Positions 22,750 through 33,659 of a stretch of DNA of 64,000 nucleotides are shown here, in pieces. The stretch spans positions 7,560,988 through 7,624,987 of the forward strand of contig JARUPZ010000005.1 of assembly GCA_031213475.1 (NCBI GenBank), read 5' to 3'. Position 1 is the stretch's first letter, and each line of letters begins with the position of its first letter. This DNA is from Nereocystis luetkeana (Eukaryota; Sar; Phaeophyceae; Laminariales; Laminariaceae). Under the pieces are notes generated by a model. The model saw only the letters and a list, made by a program, of their open reading frames with translations. It searched no databases and had not been told where the DNA came from. The position numbers and the translations under genes are program-made.

Positions 22750-23690
22750 CCGAAGAATCGCACGTGTTGTGGAATCCCGAGAACGTGCACAGTAGACCAC
22801 ACAGACATCCCACTTACGCTCGTCTCAAGTCAAGAATTGTTCGGGTCCGCCTGTGCCGGGCAGTAACTGGCTGCCAGCTCGCACTTGGTGTGCGACCATC
22901 ACCACTACTTTCGCATCGCAAAAGGATACGAATGCCGACTAACCTCGCGTCAGTTAACAGCACACTCTCGACCTGTCCCAGCGACCGACTAACCTCGCGT
23001 CAGTTAACAGCACACTCTCGACCTGTCCCAGCGACCGAGCCCTCTCTCAAGCGCCGTTCGGTCCAAGCTCGGCAAACCCTCGCCTTCGCCTGTCGAAACG
23101 CGCAACGTCCAAGGGAAAGGAAGATGGTAAATCCGTTCACATCAGGAGACCGCCTCGTTTTACCTGGTATGCAGATAACATCCTAATTTTTCACCAGCCC
23201 CGCTGCCGCAGTACGCTCTCTCGTCCTATCCCGCGCTGTACGTATTGCCCCCGTGCTATGCACTCGCATTACCTCTACAAATAGCTCCCGCCAGAAAGGG
23301 ATAACGAGGTGCGGGTGAAAGATCAGCGAGACACGGTTATGCGCCGTCATGACAGAGGGGCTACTTAAAGGGCGCAGCATACGTACTCCACAGAGGTCTG
23401 CTCTGTGACCTCTGTAACGTGTGTTGTTTGTTACGGTTCACATGCAAATAGATACCAACTCATAGAACAGTCGTCCGGATGCAGAAACAGTCGAAAATAA
23501 ATCGGTTTTGGGGGAGCTTTCCGATCTTACGAAGTTGCATTCGCGGGAGACGCGAAAAACAAGTCAGGGCTTTGCCTAACCATACTCTGCATACTCTGTA
23601 TAATACTACAGTCCATCGATTACCTCGATCTATCGCATCAGGATATCAACCGTGTCCCTTCTTTGCGTAGTTTGTTTCTATCGATGAGTA
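22750..23690. repeat. Duplicated block, unit 1, middle part
   Basis: Paralogous to 38700-39860 and 54300-55580. Shared phrases: CCGCCTGTGCCGGGC / CGGCCTGTGCCGGGC; the segment CTCTCTCG...CGCGCTGTAC; AGAGGGGCTA; and GCATCAGGATATCAACCGT. All three copies are diverged and non-coding. In this unit it is broken by the R1 retroposon at 23704. Confidence 0.7.
22935..23038. repeat. Perfect 50-bp tandem duplication
   Basis: Two identical 50-bp units (22935-22984 and 22985-23034, starting CCGACTAACCTCGCG), with the first bases of a third. No mismatch is seen, in contrast to the diverged surroundings, so the duplication is recent. Confidence 0.93.
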
Positions 23691-23703
23691 TGGCGCAATG
23701 TAC

Positions 23704-24943
23704 TTACTCTTTGTGCCCTCGCCAACGCGACAAGTCATGCTGCGAGGCATGCCCTATCAGGCTGACAGCGAGTGGGGTAGGTCTTTCTGGCGGGTGTAAG
23801 GCCGGACTCACCCTCAAGGAGTGATACCTTCTTGCTGCGGCATGTGGCCGCGAGGCTTATGCGTGGCAGTAGAGTCGGGCCGTAGGTGGTGCGTCAGACA
23901 CAAACACCTACGATTTGCGCGTCTGTTTCAGGCAGCGGCCGAGTAGCAATGCGCAATTAAAATGTCCGTACGCGGAGGCCGGCGCCATCACGAGCCAAAA
24001 TACGGCACAGTCCAACTGCACCGACAGGAGGCTGCATTCGACGACGAAGGAGGAGGGAGACTGGGCGCGGGCGAGCGGGGAAGAGACGGAATGAACTCAC
24101 TCTGCGCGACAACTTTTGTTTTACAGGTCAGTACCGCAAGCTGCGAGGATCGTTTAGTTTTCGGGAAGAGGGAGAACGGGAACCGACCGGAAGGGGGTGG
24201 CAACGAGAGCACGTGCGAACGAGCGGGCTGAATGGGTTAAGGCGATGAGGAGCCCAAGGAAAACGGCAGCAGGACGGCACACGGAGACCCGCGACCACGA
24301 CAGGCGCGTACACCACCACGAGAGCAGCAATCATCGCTTGTTTCTGGATTTTTCCAGGAGGAAGTTCGTAGTGCCTGCTGTTTACGTCACTGGTCTTTGT
24401 AGTGTTGGCAGGGTTGTACACCCTTCATGCGGAACGACCCCCCGCAATGCTCAGGGACGTGGTATGGTAGCTGTGCTGCACCTTGTCAGACAGTCGGGAA
24501 AGACGTGGCGACCGTTGACATTCGAAATTTGGTTTTCGGTTCTATTCCTCTTTTTTTACTGCACGTTCGAGGGTCGTCACTCTGGCAGCGCCCTAGACAG
24601 CAGGCGTGTTCCTCTGTGTTCAAGACTACCCGCATGTTTCGTACGTTGCAGGCAGCACTCCAGACAGCAACCACTGCAGTCAGTAGCCACGAGCTGGTTA
24701 GTTGCGGGAACAGAGGGAAGTTTATGTTGTAGTCGGGTGGATACCCGCGGCCACGTTAGTTCGGTTTGCACAATGATTTCATGTCATTGTGCGCCATCTC
24801 CGTCTTGTGTGTTTTTAGGTGGGGAAGCGTCGTAAATCCCAGACGAATTTTTGGTTTTTTTCATTATTTTTCGGATCTTCCTCCTGAACTCCAGCACCTT
24901 CGTGTGACCACGCACTCCTTCCTTTTGAGAGTTAAACAACAAA
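23704..24943 (+). mobile_element. 1.24-kb retroposon (R1), copy b, with 7-bp target duplication
   Basis: The boundaries come from comparison with the empty paralogous sites in units 2 and 3. AATGTAC is present at 23697-23703 and again at 24944-24950, and the unit-2 sequence near 39840-39860 runs through without the insert. The + strand 3' end reads GAGTTAAACAACAAAAA, an A/AAC-rich tail. Inverted relative of 10651-11890. No ORF is conserved between the two copies, so it is non-autonomous; the related 3' end points to LINE machinery. Confidence 0.8.
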
Positions 24944-24944
24944 A

Positions 24945-25915
24945 ATGTACGTTTTTCGCCATTCACGCCCCAGCAAAGGGCATGTTTTTGCCGGACTTTT
25001 GCTTGAGGGTGCGCCGTACGGACTGTAAGACCCACCCACCAACCCGCATACGAGAGCGATAGCACCGTTTTCACTCACTTCCGGCCACCGATTTCAGCGC
25101 AGGTATCCTTCCACACATATGTCATCATGTAAGCGACCGTGCCCGATTTTACGGACGCGGGGTTCTATTTTGGCGCTAATAAAGTGGTCCACTACAGTAC
25201 TGCTGTGGTCTCGGGGTCGTTTTGGGGGTCGTTATCGCAGGCTCCCACTGTACGCGACACCCAGAGCTCCCTCAACACATGCCCGTTTTCACACCCGGAA
25301 CCGCGATATGTCCCTCGTATCGCCAAGTCCACGAGAGTGAACACGATTGGTAAAAAAATATGCCTGGTTTGTCGACCGCACAAACGTGTGTGGCTCGAAA
25401 GAGGAGGGTCTGCAGAGCCTATGAGTACACATTGTTGAAAGAAACTGGGTACAGGGCAGCATAGGGTAAAAACAATTTGCGATTTCACTCAAGAAACGCC
25501 GCGCGCACGGCATTGTCGAAGTTACCAATATGGCAACAGGCAGTAGACGGACGCCTATATCCTACGTTGATACGGCACTTCGCATTTTCTTTGGACACAG
25601 CTCGAGCGTTGTGGGCATCAAGGGCGCTCATGTACTCATGCATAACTTCTTGCAAGCTTTCCGACTTGGATATTTTCTGGCATCGGCCTCCAACACGCCC
25701 ACAAATATAGTATACCTCCGATGCCATCCTGCCAAATCTTCGGCCATCTTGGTTATCTCTGCTCTCGTCCATTCTCCAGCTTTCCTTCCGGCATGTCCCC
25801 GTGGGCAGCGATATCCCCTGCGGCGTTGGCCAGTGCGCAGAAATCAGCGCGAAAACAATGTGAAGCTCCAGAATGTGCGTGCTTTGAGGGATACAGTTCC
25901 AAACGAGCTCTAAGC
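24945..25915. repeat. Duplicated block, unit 1, proximal part
   Basis: Paralogous to 39865-41310 and 56040-56990. Shared landmarks: CCAGCAAAGGG at the start (units 1 and 2), TTCCGGCCACCGATTTCAGCGCA, GCCTCCAACACGCCCAC, and TCCAGAATGTGCGTG at the end. Non-coding; the open frames differ between copies. Confidence 0.7.
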
Positions 25916-26145
25916 CTACTTGTTGCTGTTCTCACATAAACTCACAGTACAATCAGTCCGTGGTCGCAGGACAGGCTCCAATAACTCTGGAGTGGAGAAA
26001 ATACCTCGGTAGTAAAACAGAGGCAAAAACAAAAAACAAGCATACGGACTCCACCACTGCGGACGCCAGGGAAGCAAAAAGGAGACTATTCATAGCAGAC
26101 CGAAACCTAAAAAAGAAGATGCAGCGAAGCAAAAAAAAGCAAACT
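25915..26145 (-). mobile_element. 5'-truncated LINE 3' end (R2b)
   Basis: About 230 bp closely matching 12905-13130, the 3' UTR of the LINE (for example GGACAGGCTCCAATAACTCTG at 25970 and 12960, both followed by ACTCCACCACTGCGGAC). Read on the minus strand it ends at the same AAC-type tail. Units 2 and 3 have no insert at this place, so it arrived after the duplication. A typical dead-on-arrival truncated copy. Confidence 0.8.
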
Positions 26146-26159
26146 ATAAATAGTGTAGT

Positions 26160-27355
26160 ACCTCGTACATCGTATACATATTAACAGGAGAACGCGCGAA
26201 CGCGGGACACCGAACACGGTATGACCAACCAGTTCCTTCACCAGATCGATGAGATCCAGTCTGAACGAACAGTTATTTTCTTGAAAAGATAAGATTCGGA
26301 TAGGCCCGTCAATGTGCTCAAGCCCATCCACTCCAATCCTTCTGCGTTTCCTCGCTTCCTGCTGTTGTTGCAGTCCTGTTGTAGTTGTTGGAAATACAAC
26401 GGTACGTTGCTGATGTACAGTTCGCTCGCAGAACGGGTGTCATTCTCGGTAATACTGCTGTACAGCTGTGCCAGGTACCTGGTATGGTACAGCAGAACCC
26501 GTTTACCCACTCAGCACAACACTGAGCGCACAGCAGCAGTGGTACAGCAGCTGTCAGTTTTTCGCGTATTGTCGCCTTTCAACCCCTCTCGACCCTCGCC
26601 ACCCGTACAGGGCCACGAGTACTTCGGACTGAAAGAGGACCACTTTATAATATGGCTCGATACAAATGGCATCACAGATGCAGCAGGCCAAGCGGCACGC
26701 AGCACTGGTTGATGTGCTGCATCCTGCCGTTGGGTTGTGTCCCACGAGTACGAGGTACATGGCTGCCAGCAGGTTATTGGGAACCAGGTATCTCCGACGC
26801 AACCAGTGCCCCATCTTGATACTGCTGCAGTTCGAATCCCTGATTTATTGCAAACCAGAGTGCATTGCTCACCCAGCAGATGCAAGATTGCGGAGAAGCC
26901 TATAGAATCAAATCGTGAGCGTGTCCATAATGTCCAGGGCATTGAGGCCCAGGGGAGTGGGACGTGGACTCGCAAGTCGCAGAATCCCTGTTTTGGTGAA
27001 ATCTCTCGTAAGAAGGGGTTTCAACTACTGTGGTTCTTGAGGCGTTACGGTTCAATAGTTTTTGACAGCTTTCTTATTAAATCTCCGACGCAACCAGTGC
27101 CCCATTGGGTTCCTTTTCTTCAGAGACGTTCAAGGCTTTCGATAGGTTCTAGAGGCGCTCGCTTTCGCTTTCGAGAGATCGTCCAGTTTTCGTTTTTTGT
27201 CGGAGGAGTGTGGGGCAGATGCTTGCATCCGACAAGGCAAAGAGGAAAGGGCATATAATTATTGCTCGTGGCCCATTCCTTGTGCGGTTTCCAACACGGC
27301 TTGCTGCCCAAATTTCAACTATTATAATAGCCTTCAACAAGACACACCGCACCCC
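26160..27355. repeat. Upstream region of BTB/TLDc gene 1 (duplicated)
   Basis: Non-coding. Related to 43680-44575 and 59985-60671: AACCCCTCTCGACCCTCGCC versus CATCCCTCTCGACCCTGGCC; TGTGTCCCACGAG; the GGCGTTACGGTT phrase; and CAACTATTATAAT just before the gene (gene 3 has CAACTATTATATTAATA followed by a CCCTGGTA unit). It presumably contains the gene's promoter, but no defined element could be recognised. Confidence 0.6.
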
Positions 27356-29089
27356 ATGAATAGGCGGTTCCTGAGCAATAGGGATGCATTCCCGCAGTCG
27401 GCGGAGGGGCACGCTCAGCAGTTGGTGCGACATCTACAGCACAGAAGGGCGGGGCTGGACATGGCGTGGGCAAAGCTCGAAGAAGGATGGAAAGAAACCA
27501 ACGAACGCATGATCACCCTTGGGGTCAGGCCTCGAACCGCCGAGGAGGGCATGGTCAAGCTGAACGTCGGCGGCTCGATCGTTAACGCGCGGTGGCACCT
27601 CCTCGCGGAGACTAAGGGGTTCGAGGATTCAATCCTGGGCGCCTTGCTTGAGGGAGTTTGGGGCGAGGGGCGGGTTCCCCGAGACGCAGACGGCCGCATC
27701 GTGCTTGACGAGTCTCCTGCGTGCATCAAACACATCGTTCACGCGATGCTTTCTGGCCGTGCGACTTCAGTAGCGGTGGGGATGCCAGAAAGTGCGGCGC
27801 TCTCGGCGGTGGCTGTTGACGAGGTACCGTGCTTTATCTACACCGCACATGTAATGGGACTGCCGCGGTCTGTGCCGGCGCATGGTAGGTACTTGAAGAT
27901 GAATAATAGTAGTACCGTATTGGAGCCGTTTGAAGTCGCTCCTCTTGGTGCGAAGATTCGAGAGTGGGTTGGGAGCTCCACAGAACAAATGACACTCATC
28001 TACCGCGGGACGCGGGACGGTTTCGACGCTCGACCAATCGATCCTACATGCAGCGAGGACAGGCCTTACACGGTCTCCCTTGTTCGGGTGTCCTCGGGCC
28101 AGGGAGACGACGACAGCATTGTTGGGGGGTATTCGGTCCTTCCTTGGGGTAGGGGTGACAGGAGCAAGCAAACCATTACCGCAGAGACGTTTGTGTTCAT
28201 GCTCAAGGACGGTGGTGCCACCCGAGAGAGTCCAAGCAAACCCACCAAGTGGAGCGTCTACCTTAATTGTGTCGGCCAAGTTTTCACGGTCAAGAGGAAA
28301 GGTGGTGCCTGCATCGGCGGGAAAGACTTATGTACATCGCTCGACGCGGCAACGGGGGGTTGCACCTTGCTTACTGGACGGGAGCTGTTTACGGTCGAGA
28401 AGGATTCCCCGTTCTTGGCATTGAGAGGGAAAAAAGTCGTGGATATGGAAGTATACCGCTCCTCGACGCTAGGCCCATCCACGACGACCGCGCCCAGCAC
28501 TCCCAAACTGGATGGCGATGTCCTCACAGACGCGGAAGCCCACGACATCCGGTCGTTCGGCGAGTCGATCGCGAATTCGCTCATGGACGAGCGGATGGTC
28601 CTCGACCGTGCCGTAGAGGAGATGGAAGTGGCAGGTGCAAGGGTATCCGCTGCTGTTGGAGCCCTCGAAACCGTGTACGGTCCAAGCGTGGCGGCGGGCG
28701 AACAGGATGCCGTCGTGGAGCTTAACGTACGTGGGGTGAGGATGACAACGCTGCGCTCCACTCTGCAGGCTTGCCCGTGCTCCGCCCTTGCCGCCATGTT
28801 CGACGAAGAAAGATGGCCAGCCACCGACAAAGATAAGGACGAGCACGGGGGACGGTTGATCGACTGTGACCCGACCTGTTTCTCCAAGATCCTCGACGTG
28901 CTGCGGATAAGGAAACGCGCTTGGTGGAGTCAGGGTGTGAAAGGGGAGCGACAGCAGGAGGATAGCAGCGTCGCTCTGCCGGGCGGCATTCTCATCAAGG
29001 AAGCCGACGCGGAGGCCTTCGGTGCAGCCGTCAACATGTACTTTCCAGGGTGCGAGAACTTCATCATGGGCCTGGTGCAGGGGGTGTAA
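27356..29089 (+). CDS. T1/KCTD-type BTB - TLDc - T1 protein, gene 1
   Basis: 577 residues; the start at 27356 was chosen because the paralogs at 44576 and 60672 begin at the matching position. Residues about 65-170 form a T1 (potassium-channel tetramerisation, KCTD-like BTB) domain opening VKLNVGG at 67-73. Residues about 200-370 are a TLDc domain: LIYRGTRDGF at 214-223, IVGGYS at 255-260 and CIGGKDL at 319-325. Residues about 385-448 form a helical linker. A second T1 domain opens VVELNVRG at 453-460 and continues through RLIDCDPTCFSKILDVLR at 500-517. T1/BTB domains oligomerise and often recruit cullin-3 ligases; TLDc domains are linked to oxidative-stress resistance and V-ATPase binding in other eukaryotes. 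Whether this protein does either is inference. No membrane segment, so probably a soluble scaffold or adaptor and not a channel. Single exon as read. Confidence 0.88.
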   Translation: MNRRFLSNRDAFPQSAEGHAQQLVRHLQHRRAGLDMAWAKLEEGWKETNERMITLGVRPRTAEEGMVKLNVGGSIVNARWHLLAETKGFEDSILGALLEGVWGEGRVPRDADGRIVLDESPACIKHIVHAMLSGRATSVAVGMPESAALSAVAVDEVPCFIYTAHVMGLPRSVPAHGRYLKMNNSSTVLEPFEVAPLGAKIREWVGSSTEQMTLIYRGTRDGFDARPIDPTCSEDRPYTVSLVRVSSGQGDDDSIVGGYSVLPWGRGDRSKQTITAETFVFMLKDGGATRESPSKPTKWSVYLNCVGQVFTVKRKGGACIGGKDLCTSLDAATGGCTLLTGRELFTVEKDSPFLALRGKKVVDMEVYRSSTLGPSTTTAPSTPKLDGDVLTDAEAHDIRSFGESIANSLMDERMVLDRAVEEMEVAGARVSAAVGALETVYGPSVAAGEQDAVVELNVRGVRMTTLRSTLQACPCSALAAMFDEERWPATDKDKDEHGGRLIDCDPTCFSKILDVLRIRKRAWWSQGVKGERQQEDSSVALPGGILIKEADAEAFGAAVNMYFPGCENFIMGLVQGV

Positions 29090-32000
29090 CTCGACTTGGA
29101 CATCCCGGCACCCTGGCGAGTTCCTTGTGTGAGGGTTTGCCGTTCAGCGAATGGTGGGCTTGTCTGAGCTTTTATTTAATGGCTTGTTAGTTGTGCACCA
29201 GACAAGCCGAAGAGGCCCATCTGACGTTTTATTTTCCCAATACAGAGCTGATGTTTTGGTTGTACGACACCCGTACCACTGCTGCTCTTGATTCTCCTAG
29301 CACCGGTTTCTCGCTGGGTCTCTCTCGTGGGCCAGGAGAAGCGCAATGCCGCGTATAGGTGACCCAGTAAGCGAGCGCTGTGACTATTGGTTGTGTCCTA
29401 TCGTATACTTGGGACAGGAGTCAGCATTGCTCAAAATCCGATTATCGAGAAGAAAAAGGACACAGGCGGCTCCTCACGCCCCTTAGAGGCATTTTCGGGG
29501 CTACCCCCTTGCTTCCTCGAAATTTAGGGTCGTGACTGCCGTTGTTTTTTTTTTTAGATTATCCGAACTCTGTGCATTGTCTCCTGTCGTACCAAGCCAG
29601 CTTGCCGTGTTCTTTGTCATTGCTGTGCTGCGTTTTGGTATAGTGTCCACGCGATCGCCGTCATTTTTCCGTGATAATCGTCATATTACCACAGCAACTG
29701 TCGTGCTTCCGCGATTGTTCCGCTGCGATAATCGTCATGCAGCAGTACCGGCCCTCCAACATGAAACCCAGCTACTGTCCCAGGCTAGGGTCCTTACCTT
29801 GAGAAGGGATACGTTCCGAACTAACTTCGGAATAACCAGTCGATGTTCTCTTGTATCCCCTAGAATCTCAGGCTGACTTTTTTGTTTCGTGGAACTCTTT
29901 TCATGGGAGGGTCGGTAGTGTGCGCACTACCGTGAATTACCGCGATCTCCGCCATAATATCATCGACATTACCGTCGTTTGACTGCGTTGCGTTTTTTAT
30001 TCCCGTCGGACTGTCCATACTGACTACATATATCGAGGTGTCTCGTCGCCGAACAATTTCCCCAGGTATCTCGTTTCCGCGCAAGTAAAAAAAAAAAACA
30101 GCGGGCGCCTTGCATTACAGTCCTGACTATTTTCGAGGTGTCTCGTTACCGAGCACACGAAAGAAACGTTGCCCATCTTTCGTTACTGACCCTTTAAGTA
30201 CCGTCTTGAAAGTCTCTAGCATCCCTCGGTATTGCAGTATATGTATATAGACGTTGAGTCCTCACAGAGACAGCACTAGTGATTTCTTTTGGCGTGAAAC
30301 TGGCAAGATGTAGCTCAAGTGTGATTTTATGAGAAACAGAAAACCAGGCGCCGACTAACTCAAGTGCTTTTTTTGGGTGATATCTCCCGCAACATAACGT
30401 GCTACCAGCTACTGACCGGTACGTTCTACCCGACCAGGTTAGTTGGTGCCCGCCCGCTTTCTTTGTAAGGCGGCTGTGTCGGAGCAGGAAAGTGCCGAGG
30501 CGTGTTTGTGGGAAGTTCCTCCGATTTTGAAGTTGATGATCGAGTCGCGGCTTTCCAGAATAGGCTTTGGTGACAGTCCCGCGCACAGGCGCGGTCGAAC
30601 AGGGAGCTCGCGTTTTTTTTTTTCTCATTTCAGGCCTTATCAGAAGCGACGTCCGAGGCATCGAGTAAAACTTGCATGCTCCAGGTTTGACCAAAACGTG
30701 AAACCGATGTCAAGCATCATCACACCAACCGACAAATCTTCCTGCCGGCTGGTCTGTACGAGCTGCAGGTCTCTTGAACGGTGCTTAACTATCACTAAAA
30801 ACATTGTTGGGGCTGATTTCGGCTCTCTCACAAGAAACAATCCCAACCACTACATGCCAAAACAGCGATTGGGCCAGAAATGCCTGCCGACGACAAACTA
30901 AGCTCTACACTCCTCTGACACACCATGTCATGGATGGCGGTGCTCGACTTCGCGTATTTTAGTCGCTGTTGTGACTACGGGGTAAGCCTTCCGTGGCATG
31001 ACCTCAGGTCGTTTTCGAGCAGGGCTGTAATTTTTGTTCCGTTTTAGTCGTCTTTTCGTTTTGTCAAGCATACCAACCTCGGGTCACACAGCGCTCTCAC
31101 TAGTTGGCGACTAGTAGCATGCGGGGAGAAACTCCCGTACGTCCCATGGACTAAAGTATTCCGTACTGAACCTGGTCACACCTTGACGCGCGGGTTTTTG
31201 CTTAACGAAACACAAGACCGCCGTATTCTTGTCGCTACAAAAATTAAACCTTGAGAACATTATCGGGGGTCGGAAGAAAGTAAACTACTCTAGAACGCGC
31301 CACGTGCATTACAACGAAACACAAAAAGAGAGAAGATGGGGACAAAACTCCAACCCGCAGCCTTCACTACCGTGTTATAAATAGGGCATTATTTGGAATT
31401 TCGAAGCCCTTGACGTATATTACAGGATACTGTGTACGTACAGTAGTGCGTACCTGGTAGTGACGTTTCGGCACGTGACATGTCAAGCTGTAGACTATAT
31501 GTTTATACTTAGTTCGAGTGTTTATTGGCCAAGAAACAAAACGTCAGCCATCGACTAACTCACCTACTCACATTTTTTTTCAGCCGATATCTCTCAACAA
31601 AACATGCTAGCAGGTACCGATATGCTCTAACCGACGGAGTTAATTACCAGGTATACCCGAGGTAAACCTAGGGAATTGCCGACTTTTTCATGAGCAGCGC
31701 TTCAATTATCTTGTACAGTAGGATTCCCCCCCCCCCTGTTTTGTTTTCGCATGTTAGCGATGAATCTCAAGTACCAGTACACCACTTTCCATCAACATGA
31801 CACAAAACTTGCTTGATTCTGCACGCGAAACACTTTTGTTTTTTTTTTCGGGCGCAGGGTGTATTTTCCGTACGATTTGTCGGTGTACGGCAACAGTAGT
31901 GGTCGGTAGCCATCAGCACATTTACCACAAAGCCTTTGCCACCGTTTACCATTGCAGTTACTCGGTCTACTGCAGCCCTCCACCACTGTCCAGATTTTGG

Positions 32001-32740
32001 TGAAATTGCTAATACCATGGAACGAGAAACCCTTCGATTTTTTCCCACGGTCGAGAACCCCCCCTCCCCCCCCTTTGATTTTTTCATGTGTCGAGGACAA
32101 AGCTTGGGCTTATGAAAACAAACCCTGATATTTGTTCCGTTTGGTACCCCACTGCTGCCTTCCTGCGTGCCTACCTGCCTGTCCCTTGCTTGCTTGCTAC
32201 GGACAGAGGTCGCCAACACGCTGCTCTTGAATTGATATCAAGAGCCGCCAAAAGGTACCCTCCGCCGCAGCTGTTTTATGTCGGGGGGGGGGGGCGTGAG
32301 GTGCCACTGCAGGTACAGGCCTTAGACTCCCCTCGCTGTGTTCTGAAAAAGTACTGTAGTATGCGTTGTACCTGGTATAGTAAACTATGAGTAACGAATA
32401 ACGTCCGGTCTTACCCACGGAATGAAAGAGAGTTGTCGTATTCACAGCTCGAAGGCACAATTGGCAGAGTATGTAGAGTAGCACTGAGCCGGCGGTGATG
32501 GGACGAAGTGCTTGAGATGTTCCACAACGTCTAGCACGAGAGCGCCCGAGCTCGCCTTTCGCCCGCCAGCTCCTCTGTGAGTGTGAAACGACTGCAAATA
32601 CAGCAAGCTAGTGAGCTGCCTTAAAAGGGGCTTGTATCAAACGATTTAGACAAAACATTCTTAGCCGGTCAGACGCTGGTGGCTACTGCCCAATTGTTAG
32701 TCGCCATGTAGGAGGTACTGCAACGAAGACGCAGCACACA
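29090..32740. other. Intergenic, start of unit 2
   Basis: No gene supported. About 32.1-32.5 kb is paralogous to 49.55-49.95 kb (shared TGCCTGCCTGATTGTTCC-like and TCCTTGCTTGCTTG phrases, and GAGTTGTCG...CAGCTC). Contains TACCWGGTA motifs at 31451, 31645 and 32369. The first part, after the gene, does not resemble the 3' flanks of genes 2 and 3. Confidence 0.4.
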
Positions 32741-32749
32741 TTTTGGTGT

Positions 32750-33290
32750 ATGGTAGGCAGGATCAGGCATTCCACCGCCTTGTTCAGTAGGCAGGACGGA
32801 TCAATCCTTCACTTGAACCCTTTTATTTTGTTGTGCAGCGGTGGAATGCGCCTATAGGATAAGTGAGGTAACAGTTCTGTAGAAGAAGGACGGGGACGGA
32901 TGTAACCCTCGATTATACGTTCAAAAAACAATCGGTAGGGAGGACGGATCAACCCTTCATCCGCTCAGTTTTGTTTTTGTAGTGATGGAGTATGCATGTA
33001 GGATGAAGAGGTAAGGCTTTTTCAGTAGGTAGGAAGGGCGGGGGCGGGTCACACCTTCACTTATTCCGGGGGACCATAGTAAATACCTGGTAGGACCTAT
33101 GGTATACATAAAAACCTACCTGGTATATAATTAACCATTCTTACTAAGAATGTGTTGTCCTATTAACTATGGCACCCCGTAATAGTAGTATATTAATAAA
33201 AAGTTCAGTCGGGAGGACGGATCGAATCTTCACTTGTGATCAATTCTGTTTTGCACCGGTGGGGTATGCCCGTAGGATAGGGCGTGAATA
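32750..33290. repeat. Degenerate tandem repeat, broken by a MITE
   Basis: Three diverged units can be recognised by AGGCAGGACGGATCAATCC (about 32787), GGAGGACGGATCAACCC (about 32938) and GGAGGACGGATCGAATC (about 33211). Each is followed by CAGTTTTGTTTTTG-like sequence and a GGTGG.ATGC phrase. The family-1 MITE at 33064 sits between the second and third units. Confidence 0.65.
33064..33182 (+). mobile_element. Family-1 MITE, 119 bp, carrying two 7-bp CCTGGTA insertions
   Basis: Flanked by TA at 33062-33063 and 33183-33184. It aligns to the 105-bp siblings without other length change except for two extra CCTGGTA units, each following a TA: at 33086-33092 (siblings read TA then GGACC) and at 33119-33125 (siblings read AAAACCTATAT). 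105 + 14 = 119. This is the clearest evidence that TACCTGGTA arises by insertion at TA. Confidence 0.93.
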
Positions 33291-33530
33291 TGGATGGGGA
33301 CACAAACAGTGCCCACCATTGATTTGGGTAATTCCACCGAAGGAGGGCGGTGATTTTTACGACCCGCCTTTGAATGTAGTCTGTAGGTTCCTTCTGTGTG
33401 GTCAATTCCGGCGTGCAGACCGGGTTGGATCGTTGCGCGACCGGTGTTGTTGAGGACATCTGAGAGTTTCGCGCGAGTGTAGCAGCCAAGACATAACCCT
33501 TCCCGCTACTCGCGAAGACAGGCGTTGAGA

Positions 33531-33652
33531 GATAGCCTATTAATAGTATGATATTTTTTCGTCATGAGAACACGCGCTTCGTTGCAGATAGATAGCCTAT
33601 TAATAGTATGATATTTTTTCGTCATGAGAACACGCGCTTCGTTGCAGATAGA
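33531..33652. repeat. Perfect 60-bp tandem duplication
   Basis: Two identical 60-bp units (33531-33590, 33591-33650) starting GATAGCCTATTAATAG. Each includes one CTATTAATAG palindrome. No mismatches, hence recent. Confidence 0.95.
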
Positions 33653-33659
33653 AGGGGCC

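Noticed and set aside
26820..26850. GTTCGAATCCC as a tRNA B box
   Set aside because: No A box at a suitable distance upstream and no cloverleaf.
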